A DNA stretch of 64,000 nt from UBA5314 sp964635975 (GCA_964635975.1 CAZWPO010000009.1:47028-111027); one strand, 5' to 3'. Positions 9,423 to 17,725 are shown, counted from the stretch's first letter. Made by a program: numbers and translations. The notes: generated by a model not told the origin, from the letters alone.

Positions 9423-9477
9423 ATATTATATATGCCCGGAACCATTGTCAACTATATTGCAGATTTTGGGTTTACAT
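9423..9477 (-). promoter_or_regulatory. BirA operator and bioY promoter
   Basis: On the minus strand the half sites ATGTAAACC (9469-9477) and AGTTGACAA (9445-9453) are separated by exactly 15 bases, close to the BirA consensus TTGTAAACC-N14/15-GGTTTACAA. The second half site contains the -35 box TTGACA (9446-9451). A -10 box follows as TATAAT (9425-9430) or, with 17-base spacing, TAATAT (9423-9428). The first half site overlaps the birA stop codon. Confidence 0.8.
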
Positions 9478-10473
9478 TTCATGGTCGTTTTCCAACTGTG
9501 CCTTTAGTAGAATTTCCCCCGACATTACATGGTGAATATTACCACGGGAGTCTCGCACCATTAGAAAACCGTTGTTGTCAATATCTATTGCCCGGCCAGC
9601 GGTTATTCCATTGACGTTGTCGATTTGTATGTCATGCCCGATTACCAGTGATAGATTTCTTACCTTTTCTAGAATTTCGCTAAATCCACCTGCGGTCAGC
9701 TGTTCGTAACTATTCTCGAGATTCAGCAGAAGCCCCCGTAGAAGCTCAACCCGAGGAATTAAGCGCCCGGTTTCTACCCGTACCGATGTGGCAACAGCGC
9801 GAAATTCTTCCGGGAAGTCTTGGCTAAGCATATTTACGTTTAATCCAATACCAATCACGACATACTCGATACTATCCATATCTGTAACCGCCTCGGTCAA
9901 TATGCCAGCTATTTTCCTCCCGTTTATTAGCACATCATTGGGCCATTTAATCCCTGATTTTATTCCTATCTCGTTCAAGGTTTCAACAATTGCCAATGCA
10001 ATAAACATAGTAATCCTGGAAAGCTCCCTGACCGGCAAAGCGGGTCTCAAAATCAGCGACATAAAGATGCCCTGCCCCGGCTCCGAGTGCCATTGCCGTC
10101 CCCGGCGACCCCGCCCGGCAGTTTGCCGTTCGGCTATTACCAGGGTACCCTCCGGGTAACCTTGAGCAGCCAGGTGTTTTGCATAATTATTAGTGGAGTC
10201 TATTTCCTGAAAGTATAAATAGTGTTCTAGCCCAAAAACTTTGGTTTGCAATCCCACCTGCACCTCATAAGATGACAATATATCGGGGAGAGCAGACAAA
10301 CGGTACCCCTTTTTAGGGGATGTCTCAATTGCATATCCTTCTGTCTGAAGCGTTTTTATCTGCTTCCAGATAGTAGTCCTGGTCACGTTTAGACTCTGGC
10401 TCAATGCCTCGCCTGACACCCATTGACCTTGTCCTTCTCTGATTGCCATCAGGACTGCTTCACGAACAGTCAT
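9472..10473 (-). CDS. birA: BirA, biotin-protein ligase and biotin-responsive repressor
   Basis: This 333-residue protein has an N-terminal winged helix (residues 1-60, SGEALSQSLNVTRTTIWKQI), so it is the regulatory (group II) class. The ligase domain carries GRGRRGRQW (120-128) and KWPNDVLINGRKIAGIL (176-192), which bind biotinyl-5'-AMP, and there is a C-terminal SH3-like cap. It activates biotin with ATP, transfers it to carboxylase carrier domains, and as biotinyl-AMP complex represses biotin genes. The adjacent bioY operon has a matching operator, so the regulator and its probable target are neighbours. Confidence 0.96.
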   Translation of the reverse strand: MTVREAVLMAIREGQGQWVSGEALSQSLNVTRTTIWKQIKTLQTEGYAIETSPKKGYRLSALPDILSSYEVQVGLQTKVFGLEHYLYFQEIDSTNNYAKHLAAQGYPEGTLVIAERQTAGRGRRGRQWHSEPGQGIFMSLILRPALPVRELSRITMFIALAIVETLNEIGIKSGIKWPNDVLINGRKIAGILTEAVTDMDSIEYVVIGIGLNVNMLSQDFPEEFRAVATSVRVETGRLIPRVELLRGLLLNLENSYEQLTAGGFSEILEKVRNLSLVIGHDIQIDNVNGITAGRAIDIDNNGFLMVRDSRGNIHHVMSGEILLKAQLENDHEM

Positions 10474-10488
10474 TGTACCCCCCCTATT

Positions 10489-10510
10489 GTTAATGCATTA
10501 ACTTATTATA
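10489..10510 (-). promoter_or_regulatory. birA promoter region with palindrome
   Basis: A TATAAT -10 box (10505-10510, minus strand) is followed after two bases by the perfect 14-base palindrome GTTAATGCATTAAC (10489-10502) and then the GGGGGGT ribosome binding site of birA. The palindrome covers the likely start of transcription and may be an operator; autoregulation by BirA is a guess. Confidence 0.45.
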
Positions 10511-10741
10511 GCTAACATTTATAATTTAATCATCAAGCAGATTAATATGCAGTGTTATGGCTGTCTACCCAACCATCCTCTGATAAGCTTTTCGGCTTCA
10601 CTTGTCCTGATAAATATGCAGTATGCATTATCTCAGATAGTATTTTTGCCAATATTACGGTCTAGCAACAAATACATAAATGTCTTCATTGCTAAAGTGG
10701 TCAATAATCTTCATCAAGCTTACCGAATGCTCTACACAAAT
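10511..10741. other. Non-coding stretch upstream of birA
   Basis: The stretch is AT-rich, with no convincing reading frame; two short copies of AATATGCAGT lie near 10545 and 10615. I see no recognisable RNA or mobile element. Confidence 0.4.
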
Positions 10742-10765
10742 AAATAGCCCCAAAAAGGGCTATTT
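10742..10765 (-). terminator. Hairpin downstream of the lipoprotein gene
   Basis: Nine-bp perfect arms AAATAGCCC and GGGCTATTT surround a six-base loop. It lies about 105 bases past the lipoprotein stop on the minus strand, with a modest T tract. Confidence 0.55.
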
Positions 10766-10870
10766 AACAGGAGAATTCAATTTATTTGCATATTCATTCC
10801 AGATATACCTGGGGCAACAGGCAATGAGAGGCGAGCTACGAAAGAAATCCCAACACCTTCTTTTAATCCC

Positions 10871-11764
10871 CTAAGCCTGTTTCCGCACTTCGACTTTCAC
10901 CAGGCTTATTTTTCCTTTTGATGATTTATTAATTTCTATCTTGTAGTTATAACCGGATTTTATTCCCTCTATTTTGGTTGCACTTGATGAATCGCTAACT
11001 TTAAAGTTTTGCGAATCCTTCAAGGAATCCTGGAACATTTTGCTGATATCTTCGGCAGTATATTTGTCTTTAACATAATAGTGAACAGAAATAAAACCTT
11101 TTCCAGGTTCGAATTTATCTCCAATAACTGCATGAATTTTTTCAATTCCATAGAGATCAATTACATCAACTGGATAATCTGCAGGTAATTGCGTTCTCCA
11201 TGGTTTCAAGGCCTGGAGGTCGACAGTTTTGTCTGACAATGCAAAGCTGTTTACTAGAACATCAAATTCTCCCCTCACATTATTAACATTTTCTTCCTTC
11301 ATAGTCACAATCAGATTGTAAAATAAACCGTCTTTGTAGGCTGTCAGATCAATAGTCCGGATAGGTTTTCCGCCTACCTTCCAGCTGTATTCTACTAATC
11401 TGGCGTTGTAGTTGCCGAGTTTAAGCAGCTTCCTGTTATGCACATTGTACTCTGAGGTTTCAAATGATTTCATTAGCCATTCTTCCGGGTTGTTTCCATA
11501 AATCTTGTCGGGTTCATGAATTTTGACAATAGCCTTATCCCCACTTAAATGAGTCAACTCGGCAAATTGATCTCCGTCTATCTTGCTGTCCAATTTGAGG
11601 TTATTGTATTTAAAAGAAAACCCGTAATCACTGCTTATGTATTCATTGGCCCCAGTAGCCTTTTCGCCTCCGCCGCTGCTATTGTCCATCTTGGAACATG
11701 AAGATAATACTACACATAGACTCAACAGGCAGATCAATAGAAATAATTTTTTTAACAATTTCAT
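10871..11764 (-). CDS. Secreted lipoprotein of unknown function
   Basis: The ATG at 11764 follows an AGGTGG site. Residues 1-23 are a lipoprotein signal peptide with lipobox LSSC (MKLLKKLFLLICLLSLCVVL then SSC). After a Ser/Gly linker there are two parts. Residues 40-180 (YISSDYGFSFKYNNLKLD...) resemble the PsbP/DcrB-like fold seen in many Firmicute lipoproteins. The last 100 residues form a small alpha/beta domain ending in a basic tail. Function unknown. It is the only gene between the two hairpins at 10742 and 12042, so it is probably transcribed alone. Confidence 0.75.
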   Translation of the reverse strand: MKLLKKLFLLICLLSLCVVLSSCSKMDNSSGGGEKATGANEYISSDYGFSFKYNNLKLDSKIDGDQFAELTHLSGDKAIVKIHEPDKIYGNNPEEWLMKSFETSEYNVHNRKLLKLGNYNARLVEYSWKVGGKPIRTIDLTAYKDGLFYNLIVTMKEENVNNVRGEFDVLVNSFALSDKTVDLQALKPWRTQLPADYPVDVIDLYGIEKIHAVIGDKFEPGKGFISVHYYVKDKYTAEDISKMFQDSLKDSQNFKVSDSSSATKIEGIKSGYNYKIEINKSSKGKISLVKVEVRKQA

Positions 11765-12041
11765 GTTACTACCACCTTTCAATAAATGCTGCAGATATCA
11801 CTTCTCAATCAAGTCGGCAAGTTTGTGCTTAAGACGCGGGAAACTTTGTGTAGAGGTTGTGAACTTAAGTCTTTTTCTTTTAAATATATAATAATGTATC
11901 TAAACATTCATTTAAAATTTGGCCTTACCGAAAAAAAGGTGCATAGCCTGAGCCGTTTCCCTAAAAAGTCTGCCTGGAAAAGCTTTGTATTCCCCGTTCT
12001 AAAAATTTCCGCCTGGATAAGGACTAAGGACAAAGACAAAA
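11765..12041. other. Non-coding stretch upstream of the lipoprotein gene
   Basis: About 280 bases, AT-rich next to the lipoprotein start and presumably holding its promoter. No reading frame with a ribosome binding site and no strong structure apart from the terminator at its right end. Confidence 0.4.
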
Positions 12042-12069
12042 GAAACCCCTCTGAATAACAGAAGGGTTC
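12042..12069 (-). terminator. Terminator of the UPF0316 gene
   Basis: Arms near GAACCCTTCTG and CAGAGGGGTTTC (one mismatch, one bulge) on the minus strand are followed by TTTGTCTTTG. The hairpin starts directly after the stop codon of the UPF0316 gene. Confidence 0.7.
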
Positions 12070-12071
12070 GC

Positions 12072-12665
12072 TTAGGGATAGATTAGATTGTTTCTCGCCG
12101 TATCCAAGGGTGCCAGGGGTTTTACTATCTTGCCCATGGCACTGTCGACATCCCGTACTACGGCATTTACTCCCCCGTAGCCGGCCAAAACTTCTTGAAG
12201 CTCGCAAAGATCCTTGCGTTTAATGATTATGTTTAGAATCATGCGCTCCTTCCCCTCGATTCCATAGCCTTTTCCAGTGGTTACGGGGAAGCCCAGGGCT
12301 CGGAGGCGGTCAGCTGTTTTAATTCCCTCGTCGAAATCTTCTTTATAGACGCTTACTTCTACAGTCCCGAGGGCCAGCTTTCGATCTATCCAACCGCCCA
12401 GGTAAACTCCGAAGATTCTTCCCAATCCAAAAGCTAACAAGAAAGCTAATCCAGATGAAGACGCAATCATCTTGAAAGCATATCCGCATATCAGTGCATC
12501 TAGGAAAGTAGTGAGATAAGCGGGATGCATGAATCTCTTATTCAAGAACAAGGTTTTTAACGTTCCCAAACAGACACTGCTGGCGTTCAGTATAAATATA
12601 AGCGCCAGGTTCAATGCTAATCCCAGTGGAAATACAGTTTCAATTTGTAAAAAAATTTCATTCAT
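12072..12665 (-). CDS. UPF0316 membrane protein (DUF5698/DUF2179)
   Basis: The ATG at 12665 follows AGGTGA and gives 197 residues. Residues 10-95 are strongly hydrophobic with three or four membrane segments (FPLGLALNLALIFILNASSV, the TLKTLFLNKR loop, then LAFLLAFGLGRIFGVYLGGW). The C-terminal soluble domain (100-180) is the DUF2179 alpha/beta domain, with the family-typical MILNIIIKRKDL segment. No reaction is known for the family. It follows the fusion synthetase gene on the same strand but a hairpin at 12698-12723 separates them. Confidence 0.88.
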   Translation of the reverse strand: MNEIFLQIETVFPLGLALNLALIFILNASSVCLGTLKTLFLNKRFMHPAYLTTFLDALICGYAFKMIASSSGLAFLLAFGLGRIFGVYLGGWIDRKLALGTVEVSVYKEDFDEGIKTADRLRALGFPVTTGKGYGIEGKERMILNIIIKRKDLCELQEVLAGYGGVNAVVRDVDSAMGKIVKPLAPLDTARNNLIYP

Positions 12666-12697
12666 TTTATTCACCTGCCTCATTATCAGAAAAACGA

Positions 12698-12723
12698 AGA
12701 CCCCCTGGAATCAAAGGAGGTCT
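12698..12723 (-). terminator. Terminator of the isomerase/acyl-CoA synthetase fusion gene
   Basis: Minus-strand arms AGACCTCC and GGGGGTCT (one mismatch) are followed by TCGTTTTTC. It sits between the fusion gene (stop at 12893) and the UPF0316 start. A second GC-rich hairpin, GGGAGGG/CCCTCCC at 12841-12859, lies closer to the stop. Confidence 0.65.
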
Positions 12724-12892
12724 GGTTTTGAACATTTTTAATTGTTTACGGCCGATTGCTCCTGAAAATTTATTATAACAGATAATCCTAAGATAGGGAA
12801 GCAATACCTGCAGAACCTGGTCATTCCCCGCTCCGTCATAGGGAGGGAAGCCCCCTCCCCGTCCAGTTTCTAACAATAAGGATTAATGAAGC

Positions 12893-15424
12893 TTAGGCAG
12901 TTACAATATTATTCTCAGCATGCAGGCCCAACTTTTCGACTGCATCTTCACGCATCTTGTACTTAAGGATTTTGCCTGCGGCATTCATCGGGAAATCGTC
13001 AACAAAATCAACATAACTAGGGGTCTTGTGCTTGGCCATGTTTGAACGGACAAATTCCTTAACTTCTTCAGAAGTCATAGATTCGCTATCCTTGAGTACG
13101 ATACAGGCCATTATCTCCTCTCCGTATTGCTTGCTGGGAACACCGATCACCTGAACATCCTTTACCTTGGGATGAGTGTAAATAAAGTCTTCAATTTCTT
13201 TGGGATAAATGTTCTCACCACCGCGAATGATCATATCTTTGATTCGTCCGGTTATTTTATAGTAGCCATTCTCATCTCTCCTGGCCAGATCCCCGGTATG
13301 CAGCCAACCGTCCTCATCGATGGCAACCGCCGTAGCTTCAGGCATCTTGTAGTATCCCTTCATTATGTTGTAACCGCGGGCTACAAACTCTCCATCAACA
13401 TGGTCAGGCAGATCTTCGCCGGTGGACGGATCCACAATCTTGCACTCCACCCCCGGTAAAGCACGCCCGACCGTATTTACCCTGAGCTCCAGCGAGTCAT
13501 CAACCCGGCTCTGAGTGCAACCCGGGGAAGACTCGGTCTGACCGAACACAATAGTTATTTCCTTCATATTCATCTTGTCCACCACATCCTGCATCACCTT
13601 TACCGGGCAGGGACTGCCAGCCATTATACCGGTTCGCATTTGGGAGAAATCAGTCGTTGAGAAATCCTCGTGTTCCAGCATGGCTATAAACATGGTTGGG
13701 ACTCCATGAAAAGCGGTGATTTTTTCGATATTTATGCATTCCAGGGATTCCTGGGGCGAAAAGAATGGCATGGGCGACATTGTAACACCATGTGTAACTG
13801 CCGCAGTCATGGCTAAGACCATTCCAAAACAATGGAACATGGGAACCTGGATCATCAAACGGTCGGCGGTGGAAAAGTCCATGCAATCACCGATGTTTTT
13901 GCCGTTATTGACAACATTGTAATGGGTTAGCATAACCCCCTTTGGGAAACCGGTAGTTCCAGAAGTATACTGGATGTTGCAAACATCATGCTTTGAGACA
14001 AAGGCCGCGCGCCGGTAGACCTCTTCGACTGGAACCCGTTCGGCCATAGCTAGAGCTTCCTCCCAGACCAGACAACCTTCCAGTTTTGATTCTACAGTAA
14101 TAATGTTGCGTAGGAAGGGCAGGCGCTTCATATATAATGGCTTGCCCGCTTCATGGTTTTTTAGCTCTGGGCAAAGTTTTGTGATGATGTCAATGTAGTC
14201 AGAATCTTTATAGCCGTCAACCATCACCAGAGTGTGGGTGTCGGACTGGCGAAGCAAATACTCGGCCTCGTAGATTTTATATGCAGTATTCACCGTTACC
14301 AGTACAGCGCCGATTTTGGTGGCCGCCCAGAAAGTTATAAACCACTGGGGCACATTGGTGGCCCAAATCGCGACATGGTCTCCGGGCTTTACGCCCAATG
14401 CTATCAAAGAGCGGGCAAAGGTGTCTACATCATCCCTGAACTGGCTGTAGGTCCTGGTATAATCGAGTGTTGTATAGCGAAATGCATACTGGTCGGGGAA
14501 TTCTTCCACCATGCGATCAAGCACCTGGGGGAATGTCAAATCGATCAGTATGTCCTTTTCCCAGATATATTTTCCGGTGCCCGTGTTGTTGTCAAGCAGG
14601 TAGCTTTTGGCCTTAAGCTTCTGAGTATAGCGGCTCATAAAATTCGCGAAATGAGGGAATACTATTCCGGCGTCACTGAGATCCGGAGCCCAGCGTTTGA
14701 CCCATTCCAGAGAAATGTAACCATCATATTTTACTGAGCGTAGGGCGAACATGATATCTTCTATAGGTAGGTCCCCTTCACCCATCATGCGATATTGAAG
14801 TTTACTATCCGCAACCACGGAATCCTTAATATGTATATACTTGATGTAAGCGCCCAAATTTTCAACGGTTTTTGCCGGCTTTTCGCCCGCAAAGCGGTAG
14901 GGATGATGAACATCCCACAATGCGGCTACAGAATCACTGGGGATACTATCCAGCAGTGCGCGCAGGCGGGAGGTATCTGTGTACACACCGTTTGTCTCTA
15001 TCAGCAGGGTCACACCGCTTTCCTCGGCATAGGGCAGCAACCGCTTCAAAGCCTGTATAACTACTTCGTCATCAACAGGTCCCTCGGGGTATGGTTCAAG
15101 ATCACCCAGGATACGGACAAATGGTGTTCCTAGTTTTTCGGCCAGGGTGATGTACTGCAGGATCTGCTGATGGTTTTCCTCTGCTTTGTCAGCGTACTTG
15201 AGGCAGCATCCCGATGACAAGCAGGGAATTTCAAGGCGCAGGGCTAAGAGTTTTTTTCTGATGTCGGAAAGCTGTTGATCAGTGAAGGCCTGGGTGTTGA
15301 CAGAAAAAATCTTACCACCCAATCCCCTTATTTCGATTCCATCAAAACCCAGATCTTTAGCCATCGCATAAATATCAGGCCAGGTGAAATCAGGACAGCC
15401 CAAAGTTGAAAAAGCCATCTTCAT
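12893..15424 (-). CDS. Fusion of a sugar-isomerase-like TIM barrel with an AMP-forming acyl-CoA synthetase
   Basis: Residues 1-270 are a xylose-isomerase-like TIM barrel; candidate metal ligands are E143 (LIETNG), D171 (WDVHHPYR), H198 (IHIKD) and E240 (SLEW). Residues 290-843 are an ANL-superfamily synthetase with the P-loop YTSGTTGFPKG near 486-496, FGQTE, DGWLHTGDL and the catalytic lysine in AAGKILK. Expected reaction: carboxylic acid + ATP + CoA to acyl-CoA + AMP + PPi; the closest look is to medium- or long-chain fatty-acid CoA ligases. The barrel substrate is unknown. The ATG at 15424 follows GGAGGAATT. A complete T-box leader lies immediately upstream (15501-15800), which is unexpected for this gene type. 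No internal stop or frameshift marks the junction. Confidence 0.92.
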   Translation of the reverse strand: MKMAFSTLGCPDFTWPDIYAMAKDLGFDGIEIRGLGGKIFSVNTQAFTDQQLSDIRKKLLALRLEIPCLSSGCCLKYADKAEENHQQILQYITLAEKLGTPFVRILGDLEPYPEGPVDDEVVIQALKRLLPYAEESGVTLLIETNGVYTDTSRLRALLDSIPSDSVAALWDVHHPYRFAGEKPAKTVENLGAYIKYIHIKDSVVADSKLQYRMMGEGDLPIEDIMFALRSVKYDGYISLEWVKRWAPDLSDAGIVFPHFANFMSRYTQKLKAKSYLLDNNTGTGKYIWEKDILIDLTFPQVLDRMVEEFPDQYAFRYTTLDYTRTYSQFRDDVDTFARSLIALGVKPGDHVAIWATNVPQWFITFWAATKIGAVLVTVNTAYKIYEAEYLLRQSDTHTLVMVDGYKDSDYIDIITKLCPELKNHEAGKPLYMKRLPFLRNIITVESKLEGCLVWEEALAMAERVPVEEVYRRAAFVSKHDVCNIQYTSGTTGFPKGVMLTHYNVVNNGKNIGDCMDFSTADRLMIQVPMFHCFGMVLAMTAAVTHGVTMSPMPFFSPQESLECINIEKITAFHGVPTMFIAMLEHEDFSTTDFSQMRTGIMAGSPCPVKVMQDVVDKMNMKEITIVFGQTESSPGCTQSRVDDSLELRVNTVGRALPGVECKIVDPSTGEDLPDHVDGEFVARGYNIMKGYYKMPEATAVAIDEDGWLHTGDLARRDENGYYKITGRIKDMIIRGGENIYPKEIEDFIYTHPKVKDVQVIGVPSKQYGEEIMACIVLKDSESMTSEEVKEFVRSNMAKHKTPSYVDFVDDFPMNAAGKILKYKMREDAVEKLGLHAENNIVTA

Positions 15425-15500
15425 TATTTAATTCCTCCCACTCCCACAAATCTTTAGGCCGATTCTAGCCGGCCCTTTTTCTTGTCGTGGCTCTCATGGC

Positions 15501-15800
15501 AATAAAAAAGCCTTCGTCTTGTGCATTTAAACAAGAGACGAAAGCTTTTACCTCCGTGGTACCACTCTTTTTGGTATTATAAATACCCACTCAATGGCCC
15601 CATCACTTAAATGGCGCCCTCCCCCTTAACGGTGGGAATCCGGGCCTTCCTACTCGTAGTATTCATATCTCTTTCGCTTTCAGAAGGACTGCTCCAGGGC
15701 GAGTTCCATACTGCCGTGAGCACTGTTTCGCAGCAAACAACAGTTCTCTTCAGCCCAGCTGACAGACGGTTTTCCCTTTCAAAGCATTTTCTACATTTTT
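15501..15800 (-). ncRNA. T-box riboswitch leader, specifier probably CUC (leucine)
   Basis: Read on the minus strand, the leader has the stem I apical element (AGAGA ... GTTTGCTGCG), the specifier context GGAACTCGCCCTGGAG, the conserved GAGTAGG and CCCACCGTTA blocks, and the T-box itself, GAGTGGTACCACGG (15554-15567). A terminator follows (15501-15548): arms around ACAAGACGAAGGCTTT, then a T run. The specifier reads best as CUC at 15701-15703, followed by the purine expected after a specifier. The T-box UGGU pairs with discriminator A73, as in tRNA-Leu; the alternative UCG (Ser) would need G73. It precedes only the isomerase/synthetase fusion gene. Confidence 0.93.
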
Positions 15801-15807
15801 GTGGAAT

Positions 15808-15836
15808 ATATTATTAATTATTGTCGGCTTTGTCAA
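15808..15836 (-). promoter_or_regulatory. Promoter of the T-box leader
   Basis: TTGACA (15831-15836) and TAATAT (15808-15813) are spaced by exactly 17 bases on the minus strand. Transcription would begin near 15800, just before stem I of the T-box. Confidence 0.8.
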
Positions 15837-15883
15837 GTAAGGCTTTTGCAATTTTTATGCAAGTGGAATCTTCACCGGGTCGA

Positions 15884-16201
15884 TTACTGCATGGATTTTT
15901 GAAAATTTTGGGCTTGCTGTTGCTGAATAGTCTGCTGGCCCTGGTGAATATAATTGGCCTCGCTGGGATTAAGTACAAACAGCAGCTGCTGTAACTCCCC
16001 AACATGGCGCCTTTCTTCGTTTGCTATCGCTGAAAGCACCTTCTTAACACGCTCATCATCAGTGGCCATAATATGCGATTCATAGCCAATAATTGCCTCC
16101 AGCTCACCAGCTATATCTACACGTAGAGCCTGGAGCAGTTCCTGGATGTTCATTTTCTTCGGAAGGTTGCCAATAAAAGGATCTCCCAATTGAACCATCA
16201 T
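15884..16201 (-). CDS. Small ferritin-like (rubrerythrin-superfamily) protein
   Basis: This 105-residue protein has two long helices carrying the diiron pattern E..E in GELEAIIGYESH and EExRH in NEERRHVGELQQLL, and a Gln-rich tail (QQTIQQQQAQNFQ). Length is close to single-pair ferritin-like and encapsulated-ferritin proteins, which assemble four-helix bundles by dimerising. A GAGG site precedes the ATG at 16201. Likely role: iron binding or peroxide handling in the cytoplasm. No encapsulin gene is nearby, and manganese catalase or coat-associated relatives are alternatives. Confidence 0.72.
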   Translation of the reverse strand: MMVQLGDPFIGNLPKKMNIQELLQALRVDIAGELEAIIGYESHIMATDDERVKKVLSAIANEERRHVGELQQLLFVLNPSEANYIHQGQQTIQQQQAQNFQKSMQ

Positions 16202-16429
16202 GAAAACCTCACTTTTTTTAGTATGTTTTGTGTTGATCTATAAAATATGCATTTTACGACCGCACGTTTTGCTAAAAGAAAAACTTTTAGATATTTACAG
16301 CCATCAGTTGACAGCACAGGGCTGCCCCTAGTTAGAGTCTATCCTATATTTATATGGCAATTTATAGTAATAAATAAGTGTAGTATAATACTGGGGAGAT
16401 ACACTAGAGTTTCTAAAGGATGATTCCGA

Positions 16430-17119
16430 TTGCAAAAACAGTTTAACTTGCTGCTAAGATTGCTGGGAATGCTGCTGTTCATCACCCTGGCTGGCTATAT
16501 TACCTGGTACTTCCTTCCCTACCTGAAAAGCATAATGGGAGAGCCAGAAATTCTGCGTCTTAAGCTTCTTTCCTACGGTAATTGGAGCCGTCTTGTCTTC
16601 ATGGGCCTGCAGGTCCTGCAAGTTGTCGCCGCTCCCCTTCCGGGCGAACTGGTCCAGGTTGCCGGAGGCTATGTTTTTGGTTTTTGGGCCGGGACCCTGT
16701 ACTCTCTGGCAGGTATATTTATAGGTAGTCTTATTGCCTTCTTTTTGTCCCATTGGCTGGGATATCCCCTGTTGCAGGCGCTCATCAAACAAGAGACCCT
16801 GGAGAAGTTCCGTTTTCTTCTTGACTCAAATCGTGCTGAGGTGCTTATATTTATACTGTTCCTCATACCCGGAGCACCGAAGGATATTCTAACCTTCATA
16901 GCGGGTATAACGCCCATCCGCCCGGCTGCCTTTTTTCTGGCCGCTATGCTGGGCAGATTCCCTGGTATTGCCGTCTCCGCTCTGCTCGGTGCTCAATTAG
17001 AGAAACAGGAATATTTGCTCACCGCCATCGTTTCCTGTCTTATAGCTATTCTTTTCCTGCTGGGCTTTCTTTATCGTGAAAAATTAATCCATCTGCTCAG
17101 ACGCCACCATAGCAAATAG
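16430..17119 (+). CDS. TVP38/TMEM64 (DedA-like, SNARE-associated) membrane protein
   Basis: This 229-residue protein has about six hydrophobic segments and the family core APLPGELVQVAGGYVFGFWAGTLYS, with a reentrant-helix Gly-rich motif, then FLIPGAPKDILTFIAGIT. The TTG start at 16430 follows AAAGGA by nine bases, and an in-frame TGA lies directly upstream, so this start is nearly forced. Family knowledge: VTT/DedA proteins are implicated in lipid scrambling or export; the substrate here is unknown. It is followed by two coat-like genes on the same strand. Confidence 0.9.
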   Translation: MQKQFNLLLRLLGMLLFITLAGYITWYFLPYLKSIMGEPEILRLKLLSYGNWSRLVFMGLQVLQVVAAPLPGELVQVAGGYVFGFWAGTLYSLAGIFIGSLIAFFLSHWLGYPLLQALIKQETLEKFRFLLDSNRAEVLIFILFLIPGAPKDILTFIAGITPIRPAAFFLAAMLGRFPGIAVSALLGAQLEKQEYLLTAIVSCLIAILFLLGFLYREKLIHLLRRHHSK

Positions 17120-17235
17120 CCTGCGCTTCTTCTTATGTTTTCACGCCCCCTTAATCAATTCTGGTGGAATAAGCATAGCTTTAACTAGGCATTCTACTAA
17201 TGATACGGTAAAAATTTAGGAAAGGGGTGCCAAAG

Positions 17236-17418
17236 TTGAAGTTAAACCAGGAAGAACTCCAGAACCTCCGGCATTTGATCGGAGGTCATGAAACAGCGGA
17301 AAAGAAGCTCAATTTCTACGCTGAGAACGCTGCAGATCCACAGGTCAGGCAAATGTTCCAGCAGTCTGCACAATCCGCCAGTCAGACCCGTCAAAAATTA
17401 ATGTCTTTCTTAGGATAG
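17236..17418 (+). CDS. Small CotF-like spore coat protein (first of two)
   Basis: The TTG at 17236 follows AAAGGGGTG and gives 60 residues starting MKLNQEELQNLRHLIGGHET. A GTG three codons upstream is less well spaced. The pattern of a predicted helical hairpin rich in Gln, Ala and Ser (QMFQQSAQSASQTRQKLMSFL) matches the short proteins that pair with CotF-family coat proteins in Clostridia. It sits 11 bases before the second coat-like gene, in one operon ending at the terminator at 17699. A role in the spore coat or as a forespore protein is inferred from the family. Confidence 0.68.
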   Translation: MKLNQEELQNLRHLIGGHETAEKKLNFYAENAADPQVRQMFQQSAQSASQTRQKLMSFLG

Positions 17419-17429
17419 GAGGTAGAAGA

Positions 17430-17684
17430 TTGAAGCATTTAAGTGACCGGGAAATGGTAAATGACGTATTATCGATGGTGAACGGCAGCTTAACCACATA
17501 TGCCAGCAGCATTTCACAATCCGCCAATCAGCAGCTGCGCCAGACCCTGCAGCAGATTCGGAACTCCGATGAACAGTTCCAATATCAGCTGTTTCAGATG
17601 GCTTCGCAAAGAGGTTTTTATAAACCGGCCAGCGATGCCAGCAATCAGGATATCCAGACCGTAAAATCACAACTGAGTTCTTAG
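17430..17684 (+). CDS. CotF-family spore coat protein (second of two)
   Basis: The TTG at 17430 is preceded by a near-perfect AGGAGG site. The 84 residues (NDVLSMVNGSLTTYASSISQ ... EQFQYQLFQMASQRGFYKPA) match the C-terminal CotF domain, including the family-typical aromatic RGFYKPA segment. In Bacillus, CotF is a processed coat polypeptide. Together with its short partner this supports a spore-forming host. The strong hairpin 15 bases after the stop ends the operon. Confidence 0.78.
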   Translation: MKHLSDREMVNDVLSMVNGSLTTYASSISQSANQQLRQTLQQIRNSDEQFQYQLFQMASQRGFYKPASDASNQDIQTVKSQLSS

Positions 17685-17698
17685 TCAGAAAAATGGGA

Positions 17699-17725
17699 GG
17701 GCTGTCTCAAAAGCTGAGACAGCCC
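17699..17725 (+). terminator. Strong bidirectional terminator
   Basis: Perfect 11-bp arms GGGCTGTCTCA and TGAGACAGCCC flank a five-base loop, with T-rich sequence on both sides. It ends the coat operon on the plus strand and the DEAD-box gene on the minus strand. Confidence 0.9.

Noticed and set aside
15701..15704. UCG (serine) as the T-box specifier
   Set aside because: It would be followed by C rather than the usual purine, and the T-box base pairs with A73, not the G73 of tRNA-Ser.
15884..16201. Encapsulin cargo system
   Set aside because: The ferritin-like protein has the size of an encapsulated ferritin, but no encapsulin shell gene or clear cargo-loading tail is present.
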